From: Omphalotus guepiniiformis
Taxonomy: Eukaryota; Basidiomycota; Agaricomycetes; Agaricales; Omphalotaceae
Reading direction: 5' to 3'
Length of the DNA stretch: 64,000 nucleotides
Assembly: GCA_028554645.1 (NCBI GenBank)
Contig: JAQOOI010000064.1
Location: 2,108,001 to 2,172,000, forward strand
Shown here: piece after piece, positions 46,996 through 58,628 of the stretch
Numbering within the stretch: the first letter of the stretch is position 1
How the letters are laid out: each line of letters starts with the position of its first letter
Notes under the pieces: generated by a model
What the model was told of the DNA's origin: nothing
Seen by the model: only the letters and a program-made list of their open reading frames with translations
Databases searched by the model: none
Position numbers and translations under genes: made by a program

Positions 46996-47938
46996 CGTTG
47001 CTCGCTCGACGTCCTAAACAATGCGCGTGACGATCAACTACAGCAGGGACGCGTTACGTCACTGTCATGTGATGTGTCACATTTCAAGGGTTAGGGCTTC
47101 TTGGAATTTACGGTGGGTTGCTCTGCAGTCTATTGAAATCACCTATTCTCGTCCGTGTGGGGACCCCTTTGATTTCAGATTAACCTTATATGTTAACACG
47201 CTTCCAGAGAGCTACCTTTCCTACTTTCTGTTGAGAGATCGACTGCAGAATACTACACGCACGAGTCAAATCATTAATGCAGGTCGCTAGCATCTAATAG
47301 CACTCTTAGACTAGTATTTTCGAAGTCGTCGATGACTGCACCATGCGCGAAGGAGCTTGCACAAGGCTTAGGGCGTCTGTCATCAAGAGATCTGAGTAGG
47401 AGATCACTCTATTCACTTTAACGGTCTGATCTATCAATGCAAACGCATTACTATTACCTTGAGTTCGGTTAATCCCCAAGGTTATTCTTATACAGTTAAA
47501 AACACAAATCCGTTCTTGAATCGATCTAGATTGAGGAGGAAGACCTTTGACATTGTCCTCGGTTCTTCAATAAGTAGATCGATCTGAATACTACTTCTTG
47601 GAGATGGCGCTGTTTCTTCGATTCCAAACCGGCCAGGCTGATTCGCCAGCATTTATTGTCGATCTGTTCAGGATCATCGTCAGAACGCTATCGTCATCGC
47701 GAAGCTACGAGAGGTAGTTTCAGGCATTGCTTCGGCCGCGCCGCGAACAAGTTAGATATCTTGCCTTTAGTGCGTCTCATTTAGTGAGAGTGTGAAGATG
47801 GCGAAGCGAGTTCCGGGACGAAGCGAACGATATAGGTTGCTTTGATCACAGCGGACTTGACTCCAATGACTCTTATTGCGACCCACCCAGAAAACACTAA
47901 GCACATGTTGCTAGAGAAGTGGTGGAATCTATGCGTAG
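46996..47938. other. Intergenic, nothing assigned
   Basis: About 940 bp between the CDC45 start and the scramblase stop (both minus). It presumably holds the CDC45 promoter near 47000-47100 and the scramblase 3' UTR. No gene or RNA recognised. Confidence 0.4.
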
Positions 47939-49546
47939 TTAATCCCAGCCTCCGAAATGGAAGAAGCCGCTAGAAAGATTCCATTTGTTCACCGTCAATA
48001 TTAGCCCGCGAAGCCGAACACTCACCCATGGCCTGGACCGGAGTGGCGGGAGAAATAATCAAAGTCGATGTTAACTGAAGAATAGATAGATTGAGAGATG
48101 CTATTGCATACAGACTACAAATCTCGGGATGAAACACTCACCAGCTAGTGCGAGAAAGAGCTAAGGTGAGAAAGAGCCCAAATTAGCCACCACGTCCGAC
48201 CAAGATTCGAGCACAACATACCGCCCGTTCTTCTAAGCTCAGCTGCGGCGCCGTTTTGAGATTCGGATACAGCAGATTTCCATCGGCATCAACCTGAGGC
48301 CTTGTTCCAAAATTAACGAAATATTGGCCTGAAAAGAGAGAAATTAAAAGAGTCAGATCATAGACAAGTGCCAGTCTCACCCGTATCAGTAAATATCTTT
48401 TACGCGTTGGCATGTCAGGGAACTTGGATACGGCATAAAGCAAGAGAATCACCCACCTCTCTTCCAAACCCTCGGAAGGTCCTGCTGACGAACGCCATCT
48501 CCTGCGACGCAGCATCGTGGACGCTGAAGTCCCAAGACAGGAACGGCGCATCAACTTTACCTATCTGCGCAAAAGTTGGAGACGCAGGTTCCGGTTCCGG
48601 CTGAGGTTCAGATGCCAGGGAAAGAATGCGCTTGGGATCTTCCCTTGATTACAAATAGCAAGTATACAGAACAAAGCGTGGTTGTTCCATAGACGTCCAA
48701 GGAGATAAGTGATAGGCTTACCGCAGGAAAAGTTCATACTTCCTCCTAAACGGATGCCAAATCTGCTGCACTTCTGCGAATGTGTCCAGAATAGGCTCGT
48801 GATTCGTAGTTGATTCCTGTCCGGGATTCGGACGCTGAACGAACATCCGCGAATTTATCCATGCAAAAGGCCGACGAAGCTGGAACAAGTCAAACAAAGC
48901 CGACGTAGAACGTAGATGATCACGAAGCAATAAAATTGGAACACCGGCTGGATCCATAACAAGCGCTCGGAAGGGTCTGTGTGTTGCCAACAGTTGTCGG
49001 TTGAAGGATGAAAGGAAACTGCCAGGTTCTTCAGCAATGTATCCGACCTGCTCGCCGGCAATATTACCTGAACGAATAGCGGAATGAGATTAGGTGCGCC
49101 CGACTTCCCGCTCACTCACTGATTGAATATTTGTTGGTCTGCTCGAATCCAATGAATACGTTGAGCATTTCAATCTGCCTGCATATATGTCACCGGACCG
49201 TATATGAATGTAAGTCCGATACTCACCGCTCGACAACGAGAATGTTGTTTGCGAGCAATTTCCTCAGTCCATCTTCTGATCCGTTGTCATCAACGATCTG
49301 ACCGGACTGCCATGAGCGAGAGTTGTCTTCAGTTGAGTCGCCTCCTTCCCATTCTGCAGAGGCTGTGGGTTCCTCCGAAGGCGTACGTGGTCGCTTATAA
49401 GGAAGCTGACGTCTGCCTGACCCAACTGGCTTTCCTTGGCCAGGAAAGCGCGAGAGTGCGTAAGAACGGCGTGCCCTGAGAAACGAGGTAGAATATGAAA
49501 GAGCAACTAATACACGAGACGAATATGTTGATGTGACTCTGAACAT
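47939..49546 (-). CDS. Phospholipid scramblase family protein, mitochondrial type
   Basis: Scramblase-family protein (PLSCR/Aim25-like) thought to move lipids between leaflets. The start at 49544-49546 gives MFRVTSTYSSRVLVALSYST, rich in Arg/Ser and acid-poor: a mitochondrial presequence. Family blocks: QIEMLNVFIGFEQTNKYSI, RPFAWINSRMFVQRP, EVQQIWHPFRRKYELFL, DAPFLSWDFSVHD and FRGFGREIFTDTGQYFVNF. The C-terminal part is assembled from short exons: SLEERA/LFLALA/VNIDFDYFSRHSGPGHG, then GFFHFGGWD and stop at 47939-47941. The DFDYFSRHSG motif is typical of fungal members. About 14 extra residues (RDHLRSTSALFDLF) before LRRPFAW may be an undetected intron. Divergent from mitochondrial IF2, 97 bp apart. 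Confidence 0.83.
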
Positions 49547-49643
49547 CCAAGCGTGGAGAACCGTGAACAGCCGTGAAGAGTGTTCTGACCGCGGAGGAAG
49601 AGGAAGTGCACGCACGTGGGAAGATATTTTCTCTTTCAATTTG
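49547..49643. promoter_or_regulatory. 97-bp bidirectional promoter of two mitochondrial-protein genes
   Basis: The ATGs of the scramblase (minus) and mitochondrial IF2 (plus) are 97 bp apart. Both products carry presequence-like N termini, so shared control of nuclear genes for mitochondria is plausible. Confidence 0.5.
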
Positions 49644-52600
49644 ATGCATCGACATCGAAAAGTGCTCCCACTCATATGTCTTAGGCGCACTCAAATCAGG
49701 CCTGCTTCGAGCGCGACAAAAGCTCAGGTAATGATGAATAAATGCTCCTTATGTTTATTACTGAAAGTCTTCTATTCTCATATGTTTCATATAGCCTAAA
49801 GCTGAACTTCCAAGCTCTAACACTGTTCAGCCCAATCTGAGCAAGTGGGCCCCACCACCTTCTGTACAACGTTCTCTCTCTGGCACGAAATGGGAAATCC
49901 CAAATAAACCCTCTCAGCCACCTCCTTCAACTAGTGCCAATGCCCCGCGGAGTTCTACTTCTCCCAGTAATGTCTCCAGTCGGTCATGGATTCCTCAACA
50001 ATCATCTTCCTCGAATAGTCAATCTACTCCTCAGAGGGGTTGGCAAAGAGTAATTCCTGCGGCACCCACTCCTGCACCCGCATCTTCACAGTCTCCTAGT
50101 TCTCAGGCAACTAATGTACCGTCCACACCACAAGCGACGGTGAAGAGACCTGTGATGTTAGATAGGGATGTAGCTCCCCACACCACTGCACGACTCAACG
50201 AACGTCCAGCTTCGCACCCGCAAAGACAAGCGAATACATCTTCTTCACCTTCCGATTCCTGGGATACACCTGTCGAGCCAGTTGAAGATGAACCCCTACC
50301 GTTTGCAAAGAAATCGAATAGATTACAATTTGGAGTCAAGCCTGAGAGACGCAGACGTGGGTCTATGCTGGAACAGTTAGAGCAAGCTCCGCAAACGTTC
50401 GACGACTCCCAGTGGGATTATGCCGGCAGCCGAGCAAAACAAAAAGTCAAGAAACACAAGGCTCTTGTTGAAAAGAAAATTGCGGCAGACGTGTATATAC
50501 CGTCCGTGGTGTCCGTAGGCGCTCTGGCTCAGTTGTTGAATGTGAAATTAGGTGTGTATATGCGTACTAAAAACTCTGAGGCAGGATACTCAAAGCTATT
50601 GATTAGACACGCTACAGCGTCGAATGGAGCGGTCGGGAATGGCAAAAGAAACTTCGCATGATTATGGTTCGTCGAGCGATCCTTCTGTCCTGGCTAGCGT
50701 ATCTCATTTGTTCATCAGTGCTCACTTCGGACTATGCTATTCTTCTGGCGGAAGAATTTGGAAGAAATCCTATCGTCAATGATGAAATGGCATTCAATAT
50801 TTATCCATCGTCAGCTTTTTTCGTGCTCTTTTCGAGTCCATAAAGCTAATACCATGCCAGACCCCCGCATGCGAATCCCAGCTCACTTCCGTCCCGCCCT
50901 CCTGTGGTCACAATCATGGGTCACGTAGATCACGGGAAGACCACTCTCCTAGATACTCTGCGATCCTCTTCTGTCGCGAAAGGTGAAGCCGGCGGCATCA
51001 CTCAACACATCGGCGCCTTTTCGGTCCCTGTCCCCTCCAACTCCAATAGTGGTCCGCGAACAATCACGTTCCTGGATACTCCAGGGCACGCTGCTTTCTC
51101 TGCTATGCGAGCTCGAGGCGCAGGAGTGACTGATATAATAGTTCTGGTTGTTGCCGCTGATGATGGAATCATGCCTCAAACGCGCGAAGTGATCAGTCTA
51201 ATCAAGAAAGAACAAGACAAAATCGGAGTTGTAGTGGCTATCAATAAAGTAGATAAGCCGGGCGTTGATACAGTAAGCACCCCGCGAAACTTGAATTGGA
51301 CCGCTACCGAACGTCATCTTCGCAGGAAGCCGTGCAAAAAGCCCTGCTAGCTGAAGGCATTCAATTGGAAACCTTCGGTGGCGATGTTCCCTCGGTCGCT
51401 GTATCGGGGTTGACCGGCCAGGGTCTTCCAAATCTCGTGGAGATCCTTTCTGCCATCGCTGAGATACAAGATCTGCGTGCCGAGCACGACGGTCCCGTAC
51501 ATGGCTACGTGCTAGAATCAAAGGTGCATAAGGGTTTGGGGTACGTCGCTACAAAGAACGCTCCAATTGTCTTGGCTGACGTGTTCTCGTTCAGTGCTGT
51601 CGCTACCGTTTTGGTTCTTCGAGGCTGCCTGAAAGTTGGTTCTCACATCATCAGTGGCGTATCCCAAGCAAGGGTGCGTGTTCTGACTGACTCTGCCGGC
51701 AAAAGCGTCAAAGCTGCTACTCCCGGCATGGCTGTGACGGTTTCTGGATGGAAAATGCTTCCCAACGCAGGAGACGAGGTTCTTCAAGGTTCAGAATTAG
51801 ACATTAAGAAAGCCATCGCGAATCGTTTACGAAAAGCTGAGATTGAGGCTTCGCTGGTCGATGTAGAAGCCATCAACGAGAGCAGAAGGCAAGAGCGAGA
51901 ACGAAGAGAACTCGAAATAGAACTTGGAAAGGATGCAGTGGCTGCGCTTGATCGGCCGCCCGAAGGCCCCAAAGAATTGCGTTTAGTCGTGAAAGCGGAC
52001 GTCAGTGGAAGTGCAGAAGCCGTCGTAGGTGCACTTCAAGGTATAGGCAACCATGTTGCTACAACTAAGATCATATCTTCTGGGGTGGGAGATGTAACCG
52101 AATCAGACGTGACGATGGCGAGGACGGCCGGAGGTGAGTTATACCAATGGTGCCCTCGTTCAACCCCTCGTTACACTCATTCTTGTTCGGGTAGGTATAA
52201 TTGTTGCCTTTTCTGTCAACGTACCCAAACAAATCGAGGTCGTGGCTGCTCAGAACAACGTGTCTATAGTTTCGTCTGGCATTATATATAGGTTGATGGA
52301 CGAAGTCAAAGAACATGTCATCAAACTTCTTCCTGTCATTGTCGAGAAGACCGTCACAGGCGAAGCCACGGTCTTGCAACTGTTCGATGTTCAATCAAAG
52401 AAGCAGACTATCAGGGTTGCAGGGTGTAGGGTGACGAATGGACTTTTGGAGCGAGCCAAGCAGGTCAGAGTCGTCAGAGACGGACAGACTTTGCACGAAG
52501 GTCTGACAAACGCATGCTCCATCTTTACTTCGTTGACGAATGTACTGTTCTAGGCCCTATGGAGACACTGCGCGTGATCAAGAAGGACGTTACGGAAGTC

Positions 52601-52705
52601 CGTAAAGGCTCTGAATGTGGACTTAGCTTGGTTGGCTTTTCGGAGTTGAAGGAGGGTGATCTTGTTCAGGTGTTTTCAATAGTAGAGAAACCCGGAATAT
52701 TATAG
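49644..52705 (+). CDS. Mitochondrial translation initiation factor IF-2
   Basis: GTPase that places initiator tRNA on the mitoribosome. The start ATG at 49644 gives [20 protein letters not shown], a basic presequence. A long Ser/Pro/Gln-rich region follows (to about 50300). The IF2N-like part comes next: [22 protein letters not shown], then [17 protein letters not shown]. The G domain has [17 protein letters not shown] (G1), [10 protein letters not shown] (G2), [10 protein letters not shown] (G3), AINKVDKPG (G4) and [12 protein letters not shown] (G5). Domains II-IV follow with [59 protein letters not shown] and the terminal [15 protein letters not shown]. About ten exons, some introns multiples of three and easily missed (for example KGLG/AVATVLV near 51540, 57 nt). 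All GTPase motifs intact. Confidence 0.92.
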
Positions 52706-52813
52706 ACGAAAACGACTAACAATTCGGAGTATAGCCTTCTAATCTCGTATTGTACGAATGCAGCGTAGGGCGGGCGGAGTTCGGCTATAATTTCCATGGT
52801 ACAGCTCAAAAAG

Positions 52814-54224
52814 CTATATTCTGTTACGATTTTGTGCATCCAAAGCAACCTCTTTCGCGCCAACCGTGCCCGTTCTACCAGAAACCCCGAATGTCAAGGA
52901 TACATTTCCGAGATCATGTTTCGGTTTTTCAAGGATAGTCCAACTCCGCGTATCTTCTTTTTGAAGGTGCAGTTCCACCTGAGGAGCACGATTAGCAGAG
53001 AAGGATAAGACACCCAAAAAGCCTCATACCTTGGTATTTAAAATTTGGTAGGAGGATGCAACGGGATCTATTGGACCGAACAATTCAACGGTTCGTAGGA
53101 ACCTCTTTGATGAAGGTAGGGACAAGTCAATAGAAACCTACAGCAAATGAGTTGTGAACGTGATCAAAAGTTTTTCTGAGCACACCCTGTCCTGCTCGAA
53201 CTGGACTTTGCTACGCTCTTTATCCACTGCCTTTGCGAATACAGATACAAAGACCTTGTCCAAGGTTTGATAATGGTCTATGCGGCAATTAGTTAACTCT
53301 TCTGCCTGAATATACATGAGCTGTGACTCTTGACTGTCATCGGCGACCTGAGAGTACCTTATTAGCATTTACCTTTGGGGCAAACAAATGGCGCCCCGTT
53401 TTGCAACCCTCGATCTTAAGAAACTCATCGAACTCAAGTACTCGACGTTTGCAGCAAAGATAGCCCTGATATTACTATCCATTAGAGTGTAAATCCTCGC
53501 TGAATTCAATGCTCACGACACACCTTACTTCCCTCCCTAAATATAGGCTGCGAGCATACAGATAAGCAAGGGTCTGATACTAAAAGGAAGTCGAGCATGT
53601 CTTACAGGTGCAGGGTGATAGACGCACTTCGTTCCTTCACCATCACCAATTCTGTTCACGTCATCACTCACAAACACGACCCCGCAACCCTTGCGCCGAC
53701 AAGTCGTTCCAGGGGATACAGCAATATCTAAATCATCCTCTTCCTCAATGACTGCGGGTGGTGGAAGGGGTGCAGCCGTAGGGGTGGGTATGACAGGCGC
53801 TTTTGTTATGGCGGGATCCGATGAGTAAACCTCCTTGCCAGTATCAGCATCGGTCGTTGTAGGTTTGACTGTAGCTGTAACGGGAGCGACCTCTTCTTTC
53901 TCTGGAGTATCACTAGTATGCCTGTCAGTCTCTACGCATCCCTGGAATGAGGTGAGCGTTGATTTCGACGATGAATCTTCAAATCAAAATCAACACACGC
54001 ACTTGTATGTTCATGAACTCGTTGAAATCTAGAACTGGTTTGTTCACGTTGGAACAACAAGACCAAGACTTCAGACCCTCGTGAAAAACCTTGGAACGAA
54101 ATCAAAAACCAATACAGAAGTTACATCGCGATTCACATACAGGCGCCCCAGGGTGAAAGATACACTTCTCCGTACTATCCTCTGAATATTCCTTGCCACA
54201 TCCCTTGCGAGTGCATCGAGGCAT
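52814..54224 (-). CDS. CHORD- and CS-domain co-chaperone (CHORDC1/RAR1 relative)
   Basis: HSP90-associated protein of the CHORD family. The start at 54222-54224 gives MPRCTRKGCGKEYSEDSTEK and the first zinc-binding CHORD (FHPGAPVFHEGLKSWSCC, then NKPVLDFNEFMNIQGC). A Thr/Pro/Ala-rich acidic linker follows. CHORD 2 has PGTTCRRKGCGVVFVSDD, KCVYHPAP/PIFREGSK/GYLCC, then KRRVLEFDEFLKIEGC and RHLFAPK. The C-terminal CS (p23-like) domain runs from ELTNCRIDHYQTLDKVFVSV through VELHLQKEDTRSWTILEK to the end. CHORD 2 is spread over three small exons, one only about 24 nt (near 53540). The layout CHORD-CHORD-CS is the animal/fungal arrangement; plant RAR1 lacks the CS domain. All Cys/His zinc ligands I can trace are present. 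Confidence 0.88.
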
Positions 54225-56206
54225 CTTGATGATTGAATGTATGCTGTGCTGTCAGGTAAGTGTAAGGGACTAGTTAATAGTGGAAGTACTGTGATCTGGA
54301 CAGACACAATTTCGACGGGGAAACCTTTCGACGCGGCGGATTACATAAACATGATTACGAAATGATCGATCAGGAAAGAAAAGAAAGTTCGAGTCTTCAC
54401 CATACCTAAGGTTCTTAACAGCGATGAACCTACAAATACTTCAAGTAGAAGCAGTGATGTATGAAATGACATTGAGGGGGCACACAATTGGGAACTCAGC
54501 ATAACTTGAACCAGTAATTCGTCAACACCCAATAGTAACCACCAAGATTCGAAGGACGTCGAACACATAGTCGGAGCCTACTGACACTGTTGTCAGAACT
54601 GCGCTATCTTACGAAAGAAGGGTCGCTTCCGCACACAGGAAAAGTTGGGTTGAGCAAATATACTCATAAGTAGAGTCAACGTAGAACGCTAAAGCCACCG
54701 CCACTGGTCACCGCGTGAGTCAGGCGGTATTCAACGCCCCAATGCTTTGTCTACGTCTAAATACTAAAGAACGGAGCTGTGTAAAACGTACTGAAGGTCA
54801 AATGGTCCCGACAGTCCAAAACTCATGTAGCATGTTGTGGATCTCATATAACACATCGATCTTATAGGGGCCGCGTAAGATGGCTGCTCCGACTGAGGGT
54901 GCGACAGGAAACTTAACTAATCTAACAGAACGAGAGGTTCAATGGGTACTCAAGTGACTTCCAGACCTTCACAAGGTAGTACTATCTTGCTCGGTGAAAA
55001 ATCTTGTCGATGTACAAGGCGAATCCTCTGCCCTCCCTCTAAGATTGAGGCACGTCCCAAGTTATGGTAGGAATTCTGGGTCGATACTCGCCTATAGAGC
55101 CATCTCGCGGACAGGAATGACGTCCACATACTAGTCTTCATAACACAAAGTCATCTGGATGTTTATGGACATTGCACATGAAACAGAATATGAGGTCGTG
55201 CCGTTGCTCATAAAAACTGTTCGTCTTACATGATGCATTACTACTAGGAGAACCTTGAAAAGTTGAGGGATGGCCAGGATGGCCACTAACGCAAACATGC
55301 GTCGTGCATCAACCCCTACATACCGCTGGAAACTTACGTTGGATATCACTCCCACCATAGAATCGAACTCCGCGGCCCTTGTGTATCCGACAGCATGGCG
55401 CAGATGAGACCTCCCATATCGTATCTACACAGTTAAGTCTACATCAAGAAAGTGGTGGAAGGGATTGAAGGATGCTTCTATCGGACATACCTGGGAAAAA
55501 CTAAAAAGGACCGTACATTCTGCGAAAACTTGTTCCCATCAGCAATACTGAAGCAAAAGTGCGAAAGGTTGGCGAAAGGTCTGTACTCGAGCAGCATCAA
55601 TTACATATTGAGTAATGGTCAGACGAAACCTACAATGAGCTACATACATCCATCTCCACTGTCCAGCGAGACTTCCTATTCGGAGGACTCCAATTACGGC
55701 GAGGTCATAATGATCAGGGTTGAGGACGAATGGATGTGAACTTTGTCAGTCACAGTCAAAGTGATGTTAGAGACACGATACTTACGATACATATATGTAT
55801 ATCCGAGTAGACATGATCTGAATCTTCTCTTTGTTGAAAGAATGATTGGATTCAGCCAGACCTAGCACCCTCGTTTGCGAGCATAAGCGGATGCAGCTTC
55901 TTTGAAAACAGCTATGCCATATGGTTGAAAATATTCAACCAACCCCACGGTCTGCCAGATTCGTGAAAACACTATTCATCAACCTTCTGCTTCCCGGCTA
56001 CCCTGCTCCCTGTCCATTGGCAATCAGCAACATTCACATTGGCCAATAGTGAGTCGGCAGATGTTTGTGGTGAGCACTGAATAACGATAGCAGAAGCGGA
56101 AGCACGACGGGTATTTCATTATCGTTGCATTACATTAACGCTTCAGCAAACCATATTGTTAAAACCAGCGACATAGAGACTGTTCTATGGAAGCAGCTGA
56201 CACGCA
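54225..56206. other. Unassigned 2-kb region
   Basis: Between the CHORD gene and the carrier-like gene. Minus-strand frames at 55131-55358 (hydrophobic, with MFALVAILAIPQLFKVLLVV) and 54950-55141, and a plus-strand frame at 55452-55739, look protein-like in places. I could not assemble a gene or name a family. An unknown or broken membrane-protein gene is possible. Confidence 0.35.
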
Positions 56207-57594
56207 TCAGCTATTAAGTCCAGGTCCGAAGGCTTCCCAAGCTAAGAATCCGATACCCCAAGGACCGACTCTGCCTAATGTCCTCAGGAAAACTACCAGT
56301 TTTCGAGGAGTGGGTGAACTCGCGGTTGCAGCTGTATGATGTAGAGCGGGATCACGAAAGAACGATAGCGATCCTTCGGCGCGGAATTGATGAATGAGCG
56401 GTCTTAAAACCGAAGTGTCATGCGTTATGGCCAGTCGGTGAAGATGCACGATCCGTCTCGCGTGATCCCAAGGACGCCCGGTGAGCTCGTAAGCTAGTCC
56501 AGCTAATACCTGTTCAATGCATTGAACTCGACCTCGCGTGAAACGACGAATTGCAAAGAGACGTACTCCTCCGGAAACAAGTGTGACGCCGTGAAGAAAA
56601 GTTGGCATTTGACGAACAAATGGCAGCGATCGTTCTTTTACATGCTCATGTTCTTTGAGCCTCAACGCAATCTCCCTTACTTCCAAGGCTATTTGACGGG
56701 TGACTTCGAAAATAGAAAAGAACACAGCAAAACCTGCATACTCGTCTGTTCGCAATTCACAGCGATGAATGTTACAAAAACCACTTACCACAAATATCTT
56801 TTGCGCAACCCCAGCCCCAGCCGTCCCATCCACGTCCAGCCATATCACCTACGTCCTTCATCCAACGTCTTACTTGCCTGATATCTTCTTTGTTCTGTTG
56901 CGGAGAGTCAGATTGTCGTGAAGATGTTCCTCTAAAAACTTCTTTCCAAGCATGGGACCATGAATGGTAAACAGTCCCACCCTCAAGCAATAGTCGGACA
57001 TTCTCAGCGGGTGCTGCGACTAGCGCTTGTGTACCACCGGCAATACCACCTGATAGCGCGGCGGTGAAGATGGGATGACTGCCAGTGCGGAGCTCCATGA
57101 AACTTGATACCTCGGCGTACGTCGTCCATAACACGGTTCCTAGTATAGCGTTGACGACCATTGGGGGAATGAAATGCTTGGGTATGACCATGAACTACTC
57201 GTCGACGTTAGTGTCGGTTTAAAACAGAAATTTGCAACGTTTGATACTCCTTGATTCTTCACCAACGAAGTGACAAAGCCAACATTAAGAGCTGTTCCTT
57301 CGCGAGATGCCAGCCCCCGTAGCGAATGCCATCCAGAGACTAGTGTATATATCACATTGTGTGAGATTCGAATTAATCAACGTACTTCAGATGTACCTTT
57401 GGATGGTCGAAATAGCCTCACGGGTCGAGAGAAATACAAGGCAATGCTCCGAGTAGCGGTGCGAGCCAACGCAGCCTGCAAGTTTGCTTGGGATTCTCCT
57501 GAATGTTGATAAGAGCTATGAAAAGTCCCAACATAGAAAAAAAAAACGAACTAGAGTCCTGGATTTCTTCATTTTTACTTGACGGAGCTCTCAT
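56207..57594 (-). CDS. Mitochondrial carrier-like protein
   Basis: Divergent member of the mitochondrial carrier fold; substrate unknown. Start MRAPSSKNEEIQDSS at 57594. Small exons follow, including QENPKQTCRLRWLAPLLG and SGWHSLRGLASREGTALNVG with VTSLVKNQGVSN. Then comes MVIPKHFIPPMVVNAILGTV and TAALSGGIAGGTQALVAAPA. The latter, with ENVRLLLEGG, resembles the P-x-[D/E]-x-x-[K/R] carrier signature (PAENVR). The next block GRGWDGWGWGCAKDICGFAV leads to VTLVSGG/VLAGLAYELTGRPWDHAR, a second carrier-like repeat (RPWDHAR). The C-terminal third is long and contains SFFRDPALHHTAATASS. The repeats are degenerate, so a non-transport role is possible. Divergent from an ALKBH7-like gene, 166 bp apart. 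Confidence 0.7.
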
Positions 57595-57760
57595 CCACGT
57601 TTCGTAGTGTTCGCCCAAGTCAAAGCTGCATCAGCGTCCATACTCAACATCAATAAACAAAGTCGATCCTGCTTCTTTGCTTCGCCCATCATACCGCCAC
57701 AGATTCCTCTTGCTGGACCCTGATTCTTGTGTTCTATTAGTGCAGCAGTTGTGCCTTGTA
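57595..57760. promoter_or_regulatory. Bidirectional promoter, carrier-like / ALKBH7-like
   Basis: 166 bp between divergent ATGs. Both products probably act in mitochondria by family relation. No specific motif identified. Confidence 0.4.
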
Positions 57761-58628
57761 ATGGCGTGTAAACGGTTACTTAGCTCCCTGATTAGATCTC
57801 GAGGCCCAATGCCCTCAGATTTTTCTCTTATCCCGAACTTTTTCTCTCTAGCAGAACAAAAGACTCTGCTGACTGCTGCCCTAATGAAGCTCGACAGTAC
57901 AGGAAGTCGACGTGTTCAACGTAAACGGAAGCAATTTCAGATTTCCACAGATGCTGGTTCTCGTATTACGACCAGCGCACTAGATCTTTTCCTTCCAGAT
58001 GAATACTACGAGTTCTCTGAGGTGATATGCCTTTTATTCCTGATTCAAATCGTACAGAACTGAGCGGACTGGACAGGGCCATTACGACGGTGTAATAAAT
58101 AACTACCGGGAGATGCATTTGGTATCATGGCCAACATCAGATGTACCGTGCCTTACACCGGTGTTGAGTCGATTACATTCGCTGCTTCCATCTCAAAATA
58201 TCCAAACACATCTACTACATTTAGCGTCGGATGGACAGATTCTGCCTCACGTTGACAATATATCTGCTAGCGGATCGTGGATCTTAGGTGTGAGCCTTGG
58301 CGCTAGCCGGATTCTTCGGCTTGAGAGCTGCTCGAATCCAGATGAAACGCTTGAAGTGCTCCTTCCTTCTGGGAGCGTTTATCTACAGAAGTACGTCTCT
58401 ACGCAGTCACATCGAACGCTTGTTTTCGCTTAAGATTGGGCAATTGTTGCAGGGACTCTGTTAGGTTCCAGTACAAACATTCTGTTCTGAAGGACGGTGT
58501 AATTGACGGTGTGGAAACACAAGGAGGCCAGCGAATGAGCATTATGATTCGGGTATGTACAAGTACTCTCATGAAACGCAAATCCTTCCACTCTTGTTTC
58601 CTAGGACCTAATATCTCCCGATCCATAG
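57761..58628 (+). CDS. ALKBH7-like 2OG/Fe(II) dioxygenase
   Basis: AlkB-family oxygenase closest to ALKBH7, the mitochondrial member. The start ATG at 57761 gives MACKRLLSSLIRSRGPMPSD, basic and acid-free at the N terminus, consistent with mitochondrial import. Core: FSLIPNFFSLAEQKTLLTAA, then GHYDGVINNYREMHLVSWP and HLLHLASDGQILPHVDNISA, which supplies H-x-D. Then WILGVSLGASRILRLES follows, KDSVRFQYKHSVL with the distal His, and QRMSIMIR with the 2OG Arg. The last exon after a 50-nt intron reads DLISPDP and stop (58626-58628). Four exons; frame kept. About 215 residues, near the ALKBH7 size. Confidence 0.83.

Noticed and set aside
55340..55440. tRNA-like segment (GAGTTCGATTCT on the minus strand)
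   Set aside because: The T-arm-like sequence lacks a matching 5-bp stem, and no complementary acceptor strand is found 70-90 nt upstream.
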